Source of the DNA: Mesorhizobium loti CJ3sym
GTDB lineage: Bacteria; Pseudomonadota; Alphaproteobacteria; Rhizobiales; Rhizobiaceae
Assembly: GCF_000472785.1 (NCBI RefSeq)
Contig: NZ_AXAL01000026.1
Location: forward strand, 38,501 to 102,500
Reading direction: 5' to 3'
Length of the DNA: 64,000 bases
Shown here: piece by piece, positions 23,694-32,487 of the stretch
Numbering within the stretch: position 1 is the first letter of the stretch
Layout: every line of letters starts with the position of its first letter
Program-made: the position numbers and the translations under genes
The notes under the pieces: generated by a model
Databases searched by the model: none
Told to the model about the DNA's origin: nothing
Seen by the model: only the letters and a program-made list of their open reading frames with translations

Positions 23694-24374
23694 TCAGAGC
23701 GAATGCTTATAGCCGATGGCGATGTTCAATTTGTCGCCTGCGAGATCGTTGTAAGGGGCCGAAGTGGTATCGGTCTTCTTCCAGGAGTAGCCAACGCTGG
23801 CATAGACCGCGTCGGTCGAGTCGATGTTGTAGGTCACACCGGTGGCCAGCTTCGGCGTTTCCCAGGTGGTGTTGAAGGCATTGCGATAGCGGAAGTTGAA
23901 GACGTTCCAGGTCCACTGCTTGGTGACCTTCAAATCGCCGGCGATATACAGGGCGTAGTAAGGAACATTGGCATTGGCATCCGCATCCTTGATGATGCCT
24001 GTATCGTGCCAGGTGTAGCCGAGCCCGACGCTGGGCGTCAGGCTGAAGGCGTCGGTGACCTTGATTTTGTAACCGAGGCTTGCTTCGGCATAATACTGCG
24101 ACTTGCCGCCGGTCTTGAAGGTCGGCTGGATAAAGATGCCGCCGACGAAATTATTGTCGAAACTGTGCGAAACGCTAAGCTTGAAGTAGGTGTCGGCAAG
24201 CGAGCGGGCGGTGTTGCTGCCATTGTCGATGGCGTAGAATTCCGGGCTCCCCTCGATTCCTATTGTCCAGGTCGGCGCTGCCGGTGGCGGGGCTTCGACC
24301 AGATCGGCTGCAAAGGCCGATGTGGCCATGGACAAGCAGACGCCCAATGGGGCGATGATGGTGCGCAAAAGCAT
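23694..24374 (-). CDS. Exported outer-membrane beta-barrel-like protein
   Basis: A 226-residue protein with a clear signal peptide (LLRTIIAPLGVCLSMATSAFA) and a mature part rich in alternating aromatic/polar strands (SLGYKIKVTDAFSLTPSVGL, YASVGYSWKKTD, LNIAIGYKHSL). This suggests a small beta-barrel of about eight to ten strands in the outer membrane. The start ADLVEAPPPAAP resembles rhizobial porin/Omp25-type mature ends. It ends in Leu, not the more usual Phe. It reads away from the four-gene unit at 24625-29420 only in being downstream of it on the same strand, after 250 bases. The ligand is unknown. Confidence 0.7.
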   Translation of the reverse strand: MLLRTIIAPLGVCLSMATSAFAADLVEAPPPAAPTWTIGIEGSPEFYAIDNGSNTARSLADTYFKLSVSHSFDNNFVGGIFIQPTFKTGGKSQYYAEASLGYKIKVTDAFSLTPSVGLGYTWHDTGIIKDADANANVPYYALYIAGDLKVTKQWTWNVFNFRYRNAFNTTWETPKLATGVTYNIDSTDAVYASVGYSWKKTDTTSAPYNDLAGDKLNIAIGYKHSL

Positions 24375-24587
24375 GGTCTTCCCTCGATATGTGGCGGCGC
24401 ATCAGGATGGAGCGGCGCATTTTGATGTGGCGAGGGTTTAGCTAGGCGCGCGCTATTACAGTTATGTGACGATGTACCGTTCGTGTCGGCTGCTTTGTTC
24501 AAACGGTTGCCGGCGAGATATCGGCGGTACAGTTTGGCCACACTCGGCGAGTGGGCTGGCAAGTTCGCGCACGCCTGTAAGGCATCA

Positions 24588-24613
24588 GGTCGCAGGCGGC
24601 CGTGCCTGCGACC
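24588..24613 (-). terminator. Hairpin at the end of the flippase-propeller operon
   Basis: GGTCGCAGGC (24588-24597) and GCCTGCGACC (24604-24613) form a perfect 10-bp stem with a 6-base loop, 11 bases after the stop of the beta-propeller gene. No T-run follows on the minus strand, so it is a possible rho-assisted or mRNA-stabilising end. Confidence 0.5.
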
Positions 24614-24624
24614 CGTCGAGAGAC

Positions 24625-25797
24625 CTATCGCATGTTGCCGGTGTGGCCCTGCGAGTATCTGCCGGGCTGCGGCCAGACCGTCAGGCCGTGGGGCTCGACG
24701 CCGACCCGGATTTTCGTCACGGCGCCGGAGGTCGTGTCGATCATGTAGACCTCGCTGTCGAAGCGACCGGACAGCCACAATTGCTTGCCGTCGGCGCTGA
24801 CATTGCCCATGTCGGGGCTGCCGCCACCCGGTATCGGCCATTGCGCGACGACCGAGCGGGTGGCGAAATCGATGACGGTCACGCTGCCCGGCCCCTTTGC
24901 ACGGCCTTGCTCCATTTTGTGCGAGCCGCGGTTCGACACATAAAGTTTTTTCCCGTCACGGCTGACGACAAACCCGTGCGTGCCGATGCCGGTGGCGATG
25001 AAGCCGATCTCGGTAAAGCTGTCTCCGTCGATCAGGAACACGCCGTCGTTCATCATGTCGGCGACGTAGAAGACCTTGCCGTCGGGGGAGAGCCTGACGT
25101 CCTGCGGCATGCCCATTTTCGACAGAGCGAGGTGGCCGAGCACCTTCTGGTTTTTCAGGTCGACCTTCAGCAGGCCGCCATCGCCATATTCGCAGGTGAA
25201 GATGGCGTAGGAACTGTCGACGGAAAAATCGGAGTGGTTGATTCCGGGGCAGGTCGGCGTCGCGAGCGTCGATTTCAGCGCCATGGTCTGCGGATCGCGC
25301 ATGTCGAGCCGCTGGTAGGCTTCATCGACTATGATGGCCGAACTTCCGTCCGGCATGAAATACATGTTGTACGGGTCATCGACCGGAATTTCGTGACCCG
25401 GCTTGGCGGTCTTGGGGTCGATTGGTGTCACGCTACCCTTGCTGGTGCCGCTGGCGTTGTTGGCGACCCAGAGTGTCTTCAGATCCCAGGACGGAACGAC
25501 GTGCTGCGGCTTGCGCCCGACAGGGAATCGGTCGACTTCCTTGAACGTCAGGGGGTCGATGACCGATACGCTGTTGGACGAGCGGTTTGGAACATAGACA
25601 CGGGGCAGTGCGCCTGCCGTCGCGGGGCTCAAATGATCAGAGCTTGTCTGGTCGTAGATATTGATCGGGGAGTGCGAAGGCGCCGGCTCGCTGCAATCCT
25701 CCGGGCATGAGCCGGCCGAAGCCGATGCCGAAGACAGGGCAAGCAACAAGACGAGCAGGGCGCGAAAGCTCGTGAACTGCGAATATGGTTTGATCAT
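24625..25797 (-). CDS. Exported YVTN/YncE-type beta-propeller protein
   Basis: A 390-residue protein with a signal peptide (FRALLVLLLALSSASASA) and repeated blades of about 40-45 residues: RVYVPNRSSNSVSVIDPLTF, LWVANNASGTSKGSVTPIDP, YVADMMNDGVFLIDGDSF, YVSNRGSHKMEQ and LWLSGRFDSEVYMIDTTSGA. This is the YVTN/YncE propeller pattern. Two cysteines follow the cleavage site (GSCPEDCSEP). It overlaps the creatininase-like gene by 4 bases and is last in a four-gene unit with an acyltransferase and a flippase. Such propellers bind metal cofactors, nucleic acids or proteins; the partner here is unknown. PQQ-linked propellers are a related option, but no PQQ genes are in view. Confidence 0.85.
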   Translation of the reverse strand: MIKPYSQFTSFRALLVLLLALSSASASAGSCPEDCSEPAPSHSPINIYDQTSSDHLSPATAGALPRVYVPNRSSNSVSVIDPLTFKEVDRFPVGRKPQHVVPSWDLKTLWVANNASGTSKGSVTPIDPKTAKPGHEIPVDDPYNMYFMPDGSSAIIVDEAYQRLDMRDPQTMALKSTLATPTCPGINHSDFSVDSSYAIFTCEYGDGGLLKVDLKNQKVLGHLALSKMGMPQDVRLSPDGKVFYVADMMNDGVFLIDGDSFTEIGFIATGIGTHGFVVSRDGKKLYVSNRGSHKMEQGRAKGPGSVTVIDFATRSVVAQWPIPGGGSPDMGNVSADGKQLWLSGRFDSEVYMIDTTSGAVTKIRVGVEPHGLTVWPQPGRYSQGHTGNMR

Positions 25798-26735
25798 TTG
25801 GGCTGCTGTTTTTCGAATTCACGGATCGCTTCGGTCGTTCCGTTGACGATCAGGTCGACGCCGAGCTGGCCAAACGCGGCTGACGATCGTGTCGGATCGC
25901 CGCCATAGACGCCGTCGCCGGCATCGAGCTTCGGGGTAGCCGCGAGGCGATCCTCGCGCACCATAGACGGATCGATGGCGAGCATGAGCGATGTGTCGGC
26001 CAATCCCGCGTGGGTGCCGATCTCCGGCCGCTTCGCGCCGGCCGACAGGAGCTTGTCGACATAGGCGCCTTGGGTGATCTGATAGTACTCGAGCGCCGCA
26101 AAGACCCGGACTGGGGTTTTGCGCCATTCGGCGTTCAGGCGGTCGGCGACATGGCGCTCGTCGGCCTGATAGCCGCCGTGGTCGCCAATCAGCACGATGG
26201 TCTTGAAGCCGTGCAGCTTGAAGCTGCGGGCAGCGGATTCGAGCAACTGCTCGAAAGTCTTGTCACTGATGGTGATCGTGCCGGGAAACCGCATATGGGC
26301 GGTCGGCGGATCGATGGCTCCTTCCGGAACATAGGAGATCACGGGCGCGACCAACGCGTTGCCCAGTTGGCCGGCTATTTTTTCAGCCAGAAACTTGACC
26401 CGCACATTGTGCTTGCCCAAAGCCATAGCGGGGCCGCTCTGTTCAGTGCCACCTATCGGGACAATGATCGTCGTCATTCCGGCGGCGATCCGATCGCGCA
26501 GTTCGGTCCAGGTCTGGTCCTCGAGCAAAACCGACGCGTTGGCGGCGTTCACCACTGACGCAAGGCCTGACAGAAACCAAACGCAGACGACGGTGCCCGC
26601 GAACCGTGCGATCGTTCCGACCTTTGCGCCAGACGTCGCATTGGACCGAGGACGCCCGTCCGTTGTTCCTGCGCCATTTGTGTCGGGGGCAGGGGGCTCA
26701 GCAAGGCGCCTCCAGCCGCGGAAGTCAGAGATCAT
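25794..26735 (-). CDS. Exported creatininase-family protein with altered ligand motifs
   Basis: A 313-residue member of the creatininase (amidohydrolase) fold. A hydrophobic export signal (GTIARFAGTVVCVWFLSGLA, then VVNAANA) lies about 40 residues in, behind an unusually long polar N-terminus. The family opening 'GSTEQHGPHLPLGTD' appears as GGTEQSGPAMALGKHN, so the first metal His is Ser, the next His is Ala and the Asp position is His. The 'NGHGGN' motif appears as IGDHGGYQ (His kept), and 'HAGxxETS' as HAGLADTS. Activity may differ from creatininase or be lost. It starts 4 bases after the acyltransferase stop and overlaps the propeller gene by 4 bases. The real start could be further in. 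Confidence 0.82.
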   Translation of the reverse strand: MISDFRGWRRLAEPPAPDTNGAGTTDGRPRSNATSGAKVGTIARFAGTVVCVWFLSGLASVVNAANASVLLEDQTWTELRDRIAAGMTTIIVPIGGTEQSGPAMALGKHNVRVKFLAEKIAGQLGNALVAPVISYVPEGAIDPPTAHMRFPGTITISDKTFEQLLESAARSFKLHGFKTIVLIGDHGGYQADERHVADRLNAEWRKTPVRVFAALEYYQITQGAYVDKLLSAGAKRPEIGTHAGLADTSLMLAIDPSMVREDRLAATPKLDAGDGVYGGDPTRSSAAFGQLGVDLIVNGTTEAIREFEKQQPK

Positions 26736-26739
26736 GGGT

Positions 26740-28020
26740 CTATCGCCGCCTCAGGAGGCTCTTCATCCGGTTGCGCAACAGGCGCGCCATGTTGCGGGTC
26801 TCTCGGTAGAGATGCAGTTGCGAGGCAGCCTGGCGGGTGAGCCGGTCGGCATCCGGCGTCAGCCCGATCACCAGCGTGCCGATCGGCTTGCGTTCGGTCC
26901 ACAGCCTGCTCATCACCGGATGATCCGGCACCGCGCAGGAATCGGTCATCATGATGTTGGGATCGTCGAGGTGCTGCCTGGTCACCTCGATCATCAGCAG
27001 CGTGCCCGGCGAATAGGCGGCCAGCGTCTCGTCATAGGCCGTCTTCCACGTATAGGCGACGCCGGCTTCGACGAAGACGATCAGGCAGGCGATTGTGCGG
27101 CCGTCGAGCGTCAGCGAATGGATACGGCACATGTCGTGTTCGGCAAGCCTGTGCACCGCCTCGCGGGCAAAGGCGGCGCGGAAGCGGTCGATCGCCATGG
27201 CGGTGCGATCGCGGCCCTTCCAGCCGGACGCTTCCAGCGTCAGGAAGCTTTCGATGGCGTGGCGGATGTCTTCGGGGCCGCGCGCCACCACATGCTCCAG
27301 CCTGCCGAGGTCGCCAAGACGCCGTTTCAGGCGGCGGAACTCGCGATAATGGTGCGAGCGCAGCGAGGCCTTCAGATAGTCGTCGCCGTCGAGTTCGCTC
27401 TCCAGCGCGGGGCGCTGGGCCTGGCTGGTGGTGACCAGCGTCAGCCCACGCGTCTCGGCCACCGTGCCAAGCAGGCTCGCTACCGGACCGTCGAGCCTGA
27501 TGTCGGGCAAGACAAAGACTTTCGGCAGCTTGAGGTGCGGGCGCGACAGCATCGAGAAGAAATCCTCGACGACACCGATCGGATCGTCGCGGTCGATCAG
27601 CGGTGTGCCGAGCGGACCAAACGGGCTCGACCATGTGCGCATCACCGGAACGCCGAACGGCACCACCGGGCGCTCGACCGAGATCGGCACCAGCAGGCGT
27701 AGCCGGTTGCGGTATTCGTCGCCGTCGCGGATCACCGCCAGCCGCACCTCGCGGTCTTCCAGCCGCGGCATGGCCGGGGCCAGGAAGCGCGGGTTGAAGA
27801 AGACGTTCGGCTCGATCGTGCGGGCGCAGAGGTAATCCAGTTCCTCGACCAGATCGAAGCCGGCCGATGCCGGATAGATGGCAAGCTTGCGCTCGGGCCG
27901 GTTGTTGGCGAGGATTTCGATATGGGCGGGATCGGCGTCACGCCCGAGCCCGGCGAGGCCGGACACCATGGCGCCGGCGGTGCCGCCGCTGGTTTCCTCG
28001 AGCAACGGGATGGCGGCCAT
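26740..28020 (-). CDS. GNAT-fold acyltransferase, CelD/BioF2-like
   Basis: A 426-residue cytoplasmic protein of the CelD/BioF2-like (Acetyltransf_6) group linked to exopolysaccharide and cellulose modification. Visible segments include VEELDYLCARTIEPNVFFNP near residue 45, LKASLRSHHYREFRRLKRRL in the middle and the C-terminal acyl-CoA part GVAYTWKTAYDETLAAYSPG. The start at ATG 28020 has AGGAG 7 bases upstream and overlaps the flippase stop by one base (TGATG). The longer open frame upstream is antisense-like extension of the flippase region and is not coding. It probably acylates a glycan or lipid carried by the neighbouring flippase. Confidence 0.85.
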   Translation of the reverse strand: MAAIPLLEETSGGTAGAMVSGLAGLGRDADPAHIEILANNRPERKLAIYPASAGFDLVEELDYLCARTIEPNVFFNPRFLAPAMPRLEDREVRLAVIRDGDEYRNRLRLLVPISVERPVVPFGVPVMRTWSSPFGPLGTPLIDRDDPIGVVEDFFSMLSRPHLKLPKVFVLPDIRLDGPVASLLGTVAETRGLTLVTTSQAQRPALESELDGDDYLKASLRSHHYREFRRLKRRLGDLGRLEHVVARGPEDIRHAIESFLTLEASGWKGRDRTAMAIDRFRAAFAREAVHRLAEHDMCRIHSLTLDGRTIACLIVFVEAGVAYTWKTAYDETLAAYSPGTLLMIEVTRQHLDDPNIMMTDSCAVPDHPVMSRLWTERKPIGTLVIGLTPDADRLTRQAASQLHLYRETRNMARLLRNRMKSLLRRR

Positions 28021-29420
28021 CAGGCGGCTCCTTTGGCAGGCACGAAGATCACCATGACGATGCCGAGCTTGCGCCACACCGTGAAGGACAGCGCGCTGGC
28101 CTCGAAGATCATGGCAAAGGCGGTGGCCATGGCCGCGCCCCACAGGCCGAAATGCGGGATCAGCACCACGTTGAGGCCGATGTTGAAGGCCAGTGTCATG
28201 GCATAGACGGCGGCGCAGATATTCTGGTTGCCGCTCATGGTGAGCAGGCTTTCGCAGGGACCGACGGCGGCGCGCGCCACAACGCCGAAGACAAGCAGGA
28301 ACAGCAGCGGATAGCCGGACGTGAATTCGGGGCCGAACAGCACCAGCATGGGTTCGCCTAGCGCCAGCACCAGGAACGCCATCAGCAGCGACGGCCAGAA
28401 GGTCCACGACACCGTCTCGCGGGCAAAAGCAGCAAGCTTTGCCGGGTCGCCATGGGTGAATTGCGCATAGCGTTGGGCAACACCGGCCTTGACGGCGAAA
28501 TAGACGAAATGCACCAGCGCCAGCGTCTTGACCGTGGCGAAATAGACGGCGACGTCGTTGGGCTCCATATAGGCGCCGACCATCAGCACATCGGCATTGG
28601 TGAGCAGGAAGAAGAAGCTCTCGACCAGGAAGATCGGCAGCGAGACGACGAACCATTGCGCGAAATGCACGTTCATCGGCCCGGCCGGGATCTGCCTTTC
28701 CATGCGGTGGGTGACGCCGATCAACTGGCCGAGCGTGGTGACGTAGCAGGCAGCGATCGAGGCGAAGATCGCGGTCCTGGCATCGGGCGCATAGCCGGCG
28801 AAAAGCATCAGCGCCATGAACAGCAGGATCAGCACCGGCCGTATCAGATAGGTCGGCGAGAGCGCGAACAGCGCCCATGAATTGGCGCGCGCCAGCCCTT
28901 GCAGCAGGTCGCCCATGGCAATCATAGGCAGGCAGATGACGCCGAGGATGAACGGCACGACGTAGTAGTTTTCGATCCATGGCGAGGCCAGCCACACGCC
29001 GAGCGCGCCCAGCCCGGCGATGATCGTCGAGGCAATCAGCACGAACAGCCGGCTGGCCAGCACGATGCCGCGCAATTCGGCCAGCATGCCGCGCTCGCGG
29101 TATTCGGGAATAAAGCGGATGACCGAGGTGTGGAAGCCGAGGCAGGCGAGGTTGCCGACGATGACCATCGTCACCCAGACAAGCACGAAGATGCCGTATT
29201 CGAACGAGCCCATCCAGCGCGCCATCAGCACCTGGCTGATGAAGGCGATGACGGCGCTGACGATGCGGATGGAGAAGGCGATGACCGACATGCGGCCGGC
29301 CTCACCGCGTTCATCGGCGGTGAACAGCACGGCGTCGATGCGGCCAAGCAGAGGTCCCACGCGCAGCGCCAAACGCTGCGGCAAGAACCGCCCGGCTGTC
29401 GTGGCCGCGGAAAAGCGCAC
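28020..29420 (-). CDS. Polysaccharide/lipid-linked oligosaccharide flippase (MOP superfamily)
   Basis: A 466-residue membrane protein with about 12-14 helices in the Wzx/PST branch of the MOP superfamily. The first membrane pair includes SVIAFSIRIVSAVIAFISQV, then LMARWMGSFEYGIFVLVW, a standard Wzx-type opening (G-x-x-x-Y/F-G). It should move a lipid-linked glycan across the inner membrane. It is first in a tight unit with the CelD-like acyltransferase, the creatininase-like protein and the propeller. No glycosyltransferase or polymerase is adjacent, which is unusual for a flippase locus. The first 40 residues are hydrophilic, and an inner start (MSVIAF) is possible. Confidence 0.87.
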   Translation of the reverse strand: MRFSAATTAGRFLPQRLALRVGPLLGRIDAVLFTADERGEAGRMSVIAFSIRIVSAVIAFISQVLMARWMGSFEYGIFVLVWVTMVIVGNLACLGFHTSVIRFIPEYRERGMLAELRGIVLASRLFVLIASTIIAGLGALGVWLASPWIENYYVVPFILGVICLPMIAMGDLLQGLARANSWALFALSPTYLIRPVLILLFMALMLFAGYAPDARTAIFASIAACYVTTLGQLIGVTHRMERQIPAGPMNVHFAQWFVVSLPIFLVESFFFLLTNADVLMVGAYMEPNDVAVYFATVKTLALVHFVYFAVKAGVAQRYAQFTHGDPAKLAAFARETVSWTFWPSLLMAFLVLALGEPMLVLFGPEFTSGYPLLFLLVFGVVARAAVGPCESLLTMSGNQNICAAVYAMTLAFNIGLNVVLIPHFGLWGAAMATAFAMIFEASALSFTVWRKLGIVMVIFVPAKGAA

Positions 29421-29495
29421 CCCGATCTCTCTCCGTTTTCCGCCTCTTTTTCAGGCTTTGGTGTAGCGGAGACACATTAAGAAACGGTTGGGTGA

Positions 29496-29745
29496 GCTTT
29501 CCTTCGCCCCGTTCACGGGGAGAAGGTGCCGGCCGGCGGATGATGGGCGGCGCTGGCTTTCGGGGGATTTGGACTGATGCGGGCTGGGCGAAGAAGAAAC
29601 TAGCTACAGACGCAGCGGCTTCGCGGGGTCCGGCATGTCATCCGACTCGATTTGAGGCATATGGGCAATCGCAGAACTCAGCGCCGCCCCTCATCCGCCC
29701 TTCGGGCACCTTCTCCCCGTGAAACGGGGAGAAGGAAGTGCGCCC
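29496..29745. repeat. Inverted pair of CCCCGT..ACGGGG palindromic repeats
   Basis: Two copies of a rhizobial repeat face each other. One is at about 29498-29555 (CCCCGTTCACGGGGAGAAGG then GCGGATGATGGGCGGCG). The other, at about 29684-29738, is its reverse complement (CTCATCCGCCC...CTTCTCCCCGTGAAACGGGG). Each has its own hairpin, and the pair brackets about 130 bases. The second lies 8 bases after the secA stop and can act as its terminator. The region 29421-29745 has no gene that I can support. Confidence 0.75.
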
Positions 29746-32478
29746 TTACGCGAACGCCCCGTGGCAGTGCTTGTACTTCTTGCCCGAGCCGCAGGGGCAG
29801 GCTTCGTTGCGGCCGACTTTGCCCCAGGTGGCCTGGTTGTTGGGGTCGCGATCCTCGGGAGCGACGATAACGTTCTGCTCCGGGCGCACCAGGAGGGCGG
29901 TTTCGCCGCCTTCGAAATCATTCTCGCCGGTGCTGCCGTCGATATGCGTGCCGAACATGTCGGGGGCTTCCGGAGGCGGGGCTTCGGCGGCCTGGCGGAC
30001 GAGTTCGACGCGCATCAACTGGGCGGTCACGGCCTGTTCCAAATTGCCGAGCATCGCCTGGAAAAGCTCGAAGGCCTCGCCCTTGTATTCCTGCAGCGGA
30101 TCGCGCTGGGCGTAGCCGCGGAAGCCGACGACAGAGCGCAGATGGTCAAGGTTGACGATGTGCTCGCGCCACAGCATGTCGAGCGTCTGTAGCACTACGG
30201 AGCGCTCGACATAGGTCATCACCTCGGGGCCGAAGCGTTCGGCGCGTTCCTTGGCGGCGGCATCGGCGGCAGCAGTAATGCGCTCGCGGATGTCGTCCTC
30301 GGCGATGCCTTCTTCCTTGGCCCAGTCATCGACCGGCAGGTCGAGATTGAGGAATTCGGCAACCCCGGCCTTGAGGCCGGCGACGTCCCACTGCTCGGCA
30401 TAGGCGTTTTCGGGAATGGCCTTGGCGACGATATCGTCGATGACGCCTTCGCGCATCTCGGCGATGGTTTCCGAAAGACCTTCGCCGTCCATCAGCTCGA
30501 TACGCCGCTGGAAAACCGCCTTGCGCTGGTCGTTGGAGACGTCGTCATATTTCAGGAGGTTCTTGCGGATGTCGAAGTTGCGCGCCTCGACCTTCTTCTG
30601 CGCCTTCTCGAGCGCCTTGTTGATCCAGGGATGGATGATCGCCTCGTCTTCCTTGAGGCCGAGTTTCTGCAGCATGCCGTCCATGCGCTCGGAGCCGAAG
30701 ATGCGCATCAGATCGTCCTGCAGCGACAGGAAGAATTTCGAGCGGCCGGGGTCGCCCTGGCGGCCGGAGCGACCGCGAAGCTGGTTGTCGATGCGGCGCG
30801 ATTCGTGGCGCTCGGTGGCGAGCACGTAGAGGCCGCCGGCGGCCAGCGCCTTTTCCTTCAGGCGCTCGATGTCGGCGTGGATTTCCTTTTCCCGCGCCTC
30901 GCGCTCGGGTCCGGCAGGCATGTCGCCCAGTTCGTCCTCGATGCGCATTTCGGCATTGCCGCCGAGCTTGATGTCGGTGCCGCGGCCGGCCATGTTGGTG
31001 GCGATGGTGATGGCGCCGGGCTTGCCGGCCTGGGCGACGATCGCCGCCTCGCGCTCGTGATGGCGGGCGTTCAGCACCTCGAAATCCTTGAAACCTTCCT
31101 TGCGCAGGCGCTCGGCCAGCTGCTCGGACTTTTCGATCGAGGTCGTGCCGACCAGCGTCGGCTGGCCCTTGGCGCTGGCTTCGCGGATCTCCTTGACGAT
31201 CGCCTTGTACTTCTCCTCGACCGACCGGTAGACCTCGTCGTCCTCGTCCTTGCGGATGACCGGCAAATTGGTCGGGATCTCGGTGACTTCGAGGCCGTAG
31301 ATGTTGCCGAATTCCTCGGCCTCGGTCAGCGCCGTGCCGGTCATGCCGGAAAGTTTTTTGTAGAGGCGGAAGTAGTTCTGGAAGGTGACGGAGGCGAGCG
31401 TCTGATTCTCTGGCTGGATCGCCACATGCTCCTTGGCTTCCAGTGCCTGGTGCAGGCCTTCCGAATAGCGGCGGCCGGGCATCATGCGGCCGGTGAACTC
31501 GTCGATGATGACGATCTCGTCGTTGCGGACGATGTAGTCCTTGTCCTTCTGGAACAGCCGGTGCGCCTTCAGCGCGTTGTTGACATGGTGGACGATGGCG
31601 ACGTTCTCGACGTCATAGAGCGACTCGCCCTTCAGCAGGCCGGCGTCGCGCAGCAGATTCTCCAGCTTCTCGGTGCCTTCCTCGGTGAAGATCGAGGTCT
31701 TCTGCTTTTCGTCGATCTCATAATCCTGCGGCTGCAACTGGATGATGAAGGTGTCGATGGTGTTGTACATTTCCGAACGGTCCTCGAGCGGACCGGAAAT
31801 GATCAGCGGCGTGCGCGCCTCGTCGACCAGGATGGAATCGACTTCGTCGACGATCGCGTAATTGTGACCGCGCTGCACCATCTGGGCGCGCTCATACTTC
31901 ATGTTGTCGCGCAGATAGTCGAAGCCGAGCTCGTTGTTGGTGGCGTAGGTGACGTCCGAGGCGTAGGCGGCGCTGCGTTCCTCGTCCGACAGGCCGTGGA
32001 CGATGACACCGACCGAGAGGCCGAGGAACTTGTAGACGCGGCCCATCCATTCGGAGTCGCGGGTGGCGAGATAGTCGTTGACGGTGACGACGTGGACGCC
32101 CTTGCCGGCAAGCGCGTTGAGGTAGACCGGCAGCGTTGCGACCAGGGTCTTGCCCTCGCCGGTGCGCATCTCGGCGATGCCGCCATTGTGCAGCACCATG
32201 CCGCCGATCAGCTGGACGTCGAAGGGGCGCATGCCGAGCACGCGGCGTGCCGCCTCACGGGCGGTGGCGAAGGCCGGGACCAGAAGATCCTCAAGGCTGG
32301 CGCCATTGGCGATATCCTGCCGGAATTTATCCGTGCGCCCCGCGAGTTCGGCGTCGGAGAGCGCCCGCATTTCGTTTTCCATGGCGTTGATCGCCTCGAC
32401 ACGAGGCCGGGTCGATTTGACCCGGCGGTCGTTGGAGGAACCGAAAACCTTACGGGCGAGACCGCCGAGACTGACCAT
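29746..32478 (-). CDS. secA: Preprotein translocase ATPase SecA
   Basis: Motor ATPase of the Sec export pathway, 910 residues, the normal length. The Walker A region is MRTGEGKTLVATLPVYLNAL and Walker B is in AIVDEVDSILVDEARTPLII. The second nucleotide fold has MAGRGTDIKLGG and the arginine-finger region RRIDNQLRGRSGRQGDPG. The C-terminus carries the SecB/zinc motif (RNEACPCGSGKKYKHCHG). A 15-bp palindrome spans the start codon (32473-32487). It is divergent from ppiC, as in other rhizobia, where the two are often adjacent. Confidence 0.98.
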   Translation of the reverse strand: MVSLGGLARKVFGSSNDRRVKSTRPRVEAINAMENEMRALSDAELAGRTDKFRQDIANGASLEDLLVPAFATAREAARRVLGMRPFDVQLIGGMVLHNGGIAEMRTGEGKTLVATLPVYLNALAGKGVHVVTVNDYLATRDSEWMGRVYKFLGLSVGVIVHGLSDEERSAAYASDVTYATNNELGFDYLRDNMKYERAQMVQRGHNYAIVDEVDSILVDEARTPLIISGPLEDRSEMYNTIDTFIIQLQPQDYEIDEKQKTSIFTEEGTEKLENLLRDAGLLKGESLYDVENVAIVHHVNNALKAHRLFQKDKDYIVRNDEIVIIDEFTGRMMPGRRYSEGLHQALEAKEHVAIQPENQTLASVTFQNYFRLYKKLSGMTGTALTEAEEFGNIYGLEVTEIPTNLPVIRKDEDDEVYRSVEEKYKAIVKEIREASAKGQPTLVGTTSIEKSEQLAERLRKEGFKDFEVLNARHHEREAAIVAQAGKPGAITIATNMAGRGTDIKLGGNAEMRIEDELGDMPAGPEREAREKEIHADIERLKEKALAAGGLYVLATERHESRRIDNQLRGRSGRQGDPGRSKFFLSLQDDLMRIFGSERMDGMLQKLGLKEDEAIIHPWINKALEKAQKKVEARNFDIRKNLLKYDDVSNDQRKAVFQRRIELMDGEGLSETIAEMREGVIDDIVAKAIPENAYAEQWDVAGLKAGVAEFLNLDLPVDDWAKEEGIAEDDIRERITAAADAAAKERAERFGPEVMTYVERSVVLQTLDMLWREHIVNLDHLRSVVGFRGYAQRDPLQEYKGEAFELFQAMLGNLEQAVTAQLMRVELVRQAAEAPPPEAPDMFGTHIDGSTGENDFEGGETALLVRPEQNVIVAPEDRDPNNQATWGKVGRNEACPCGSGKKYKHCHGAFA

Positions 32479-32487
32479 TCAATGGTC
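32473..32487 (-). promoter_or_regulatory. Palindrome covering the secA start codon
   Basis: GACCATTCAATGGTC is a perfect inverted repeat around one central base. On the mRNA it could pair as GACCA-TTGAA-TGGTC, placing part of the GGACC region and the AUG in a small hairpin. A translational control site is possible but unproven; chance is also plausible for so short a stem. Confidence 0.35.
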
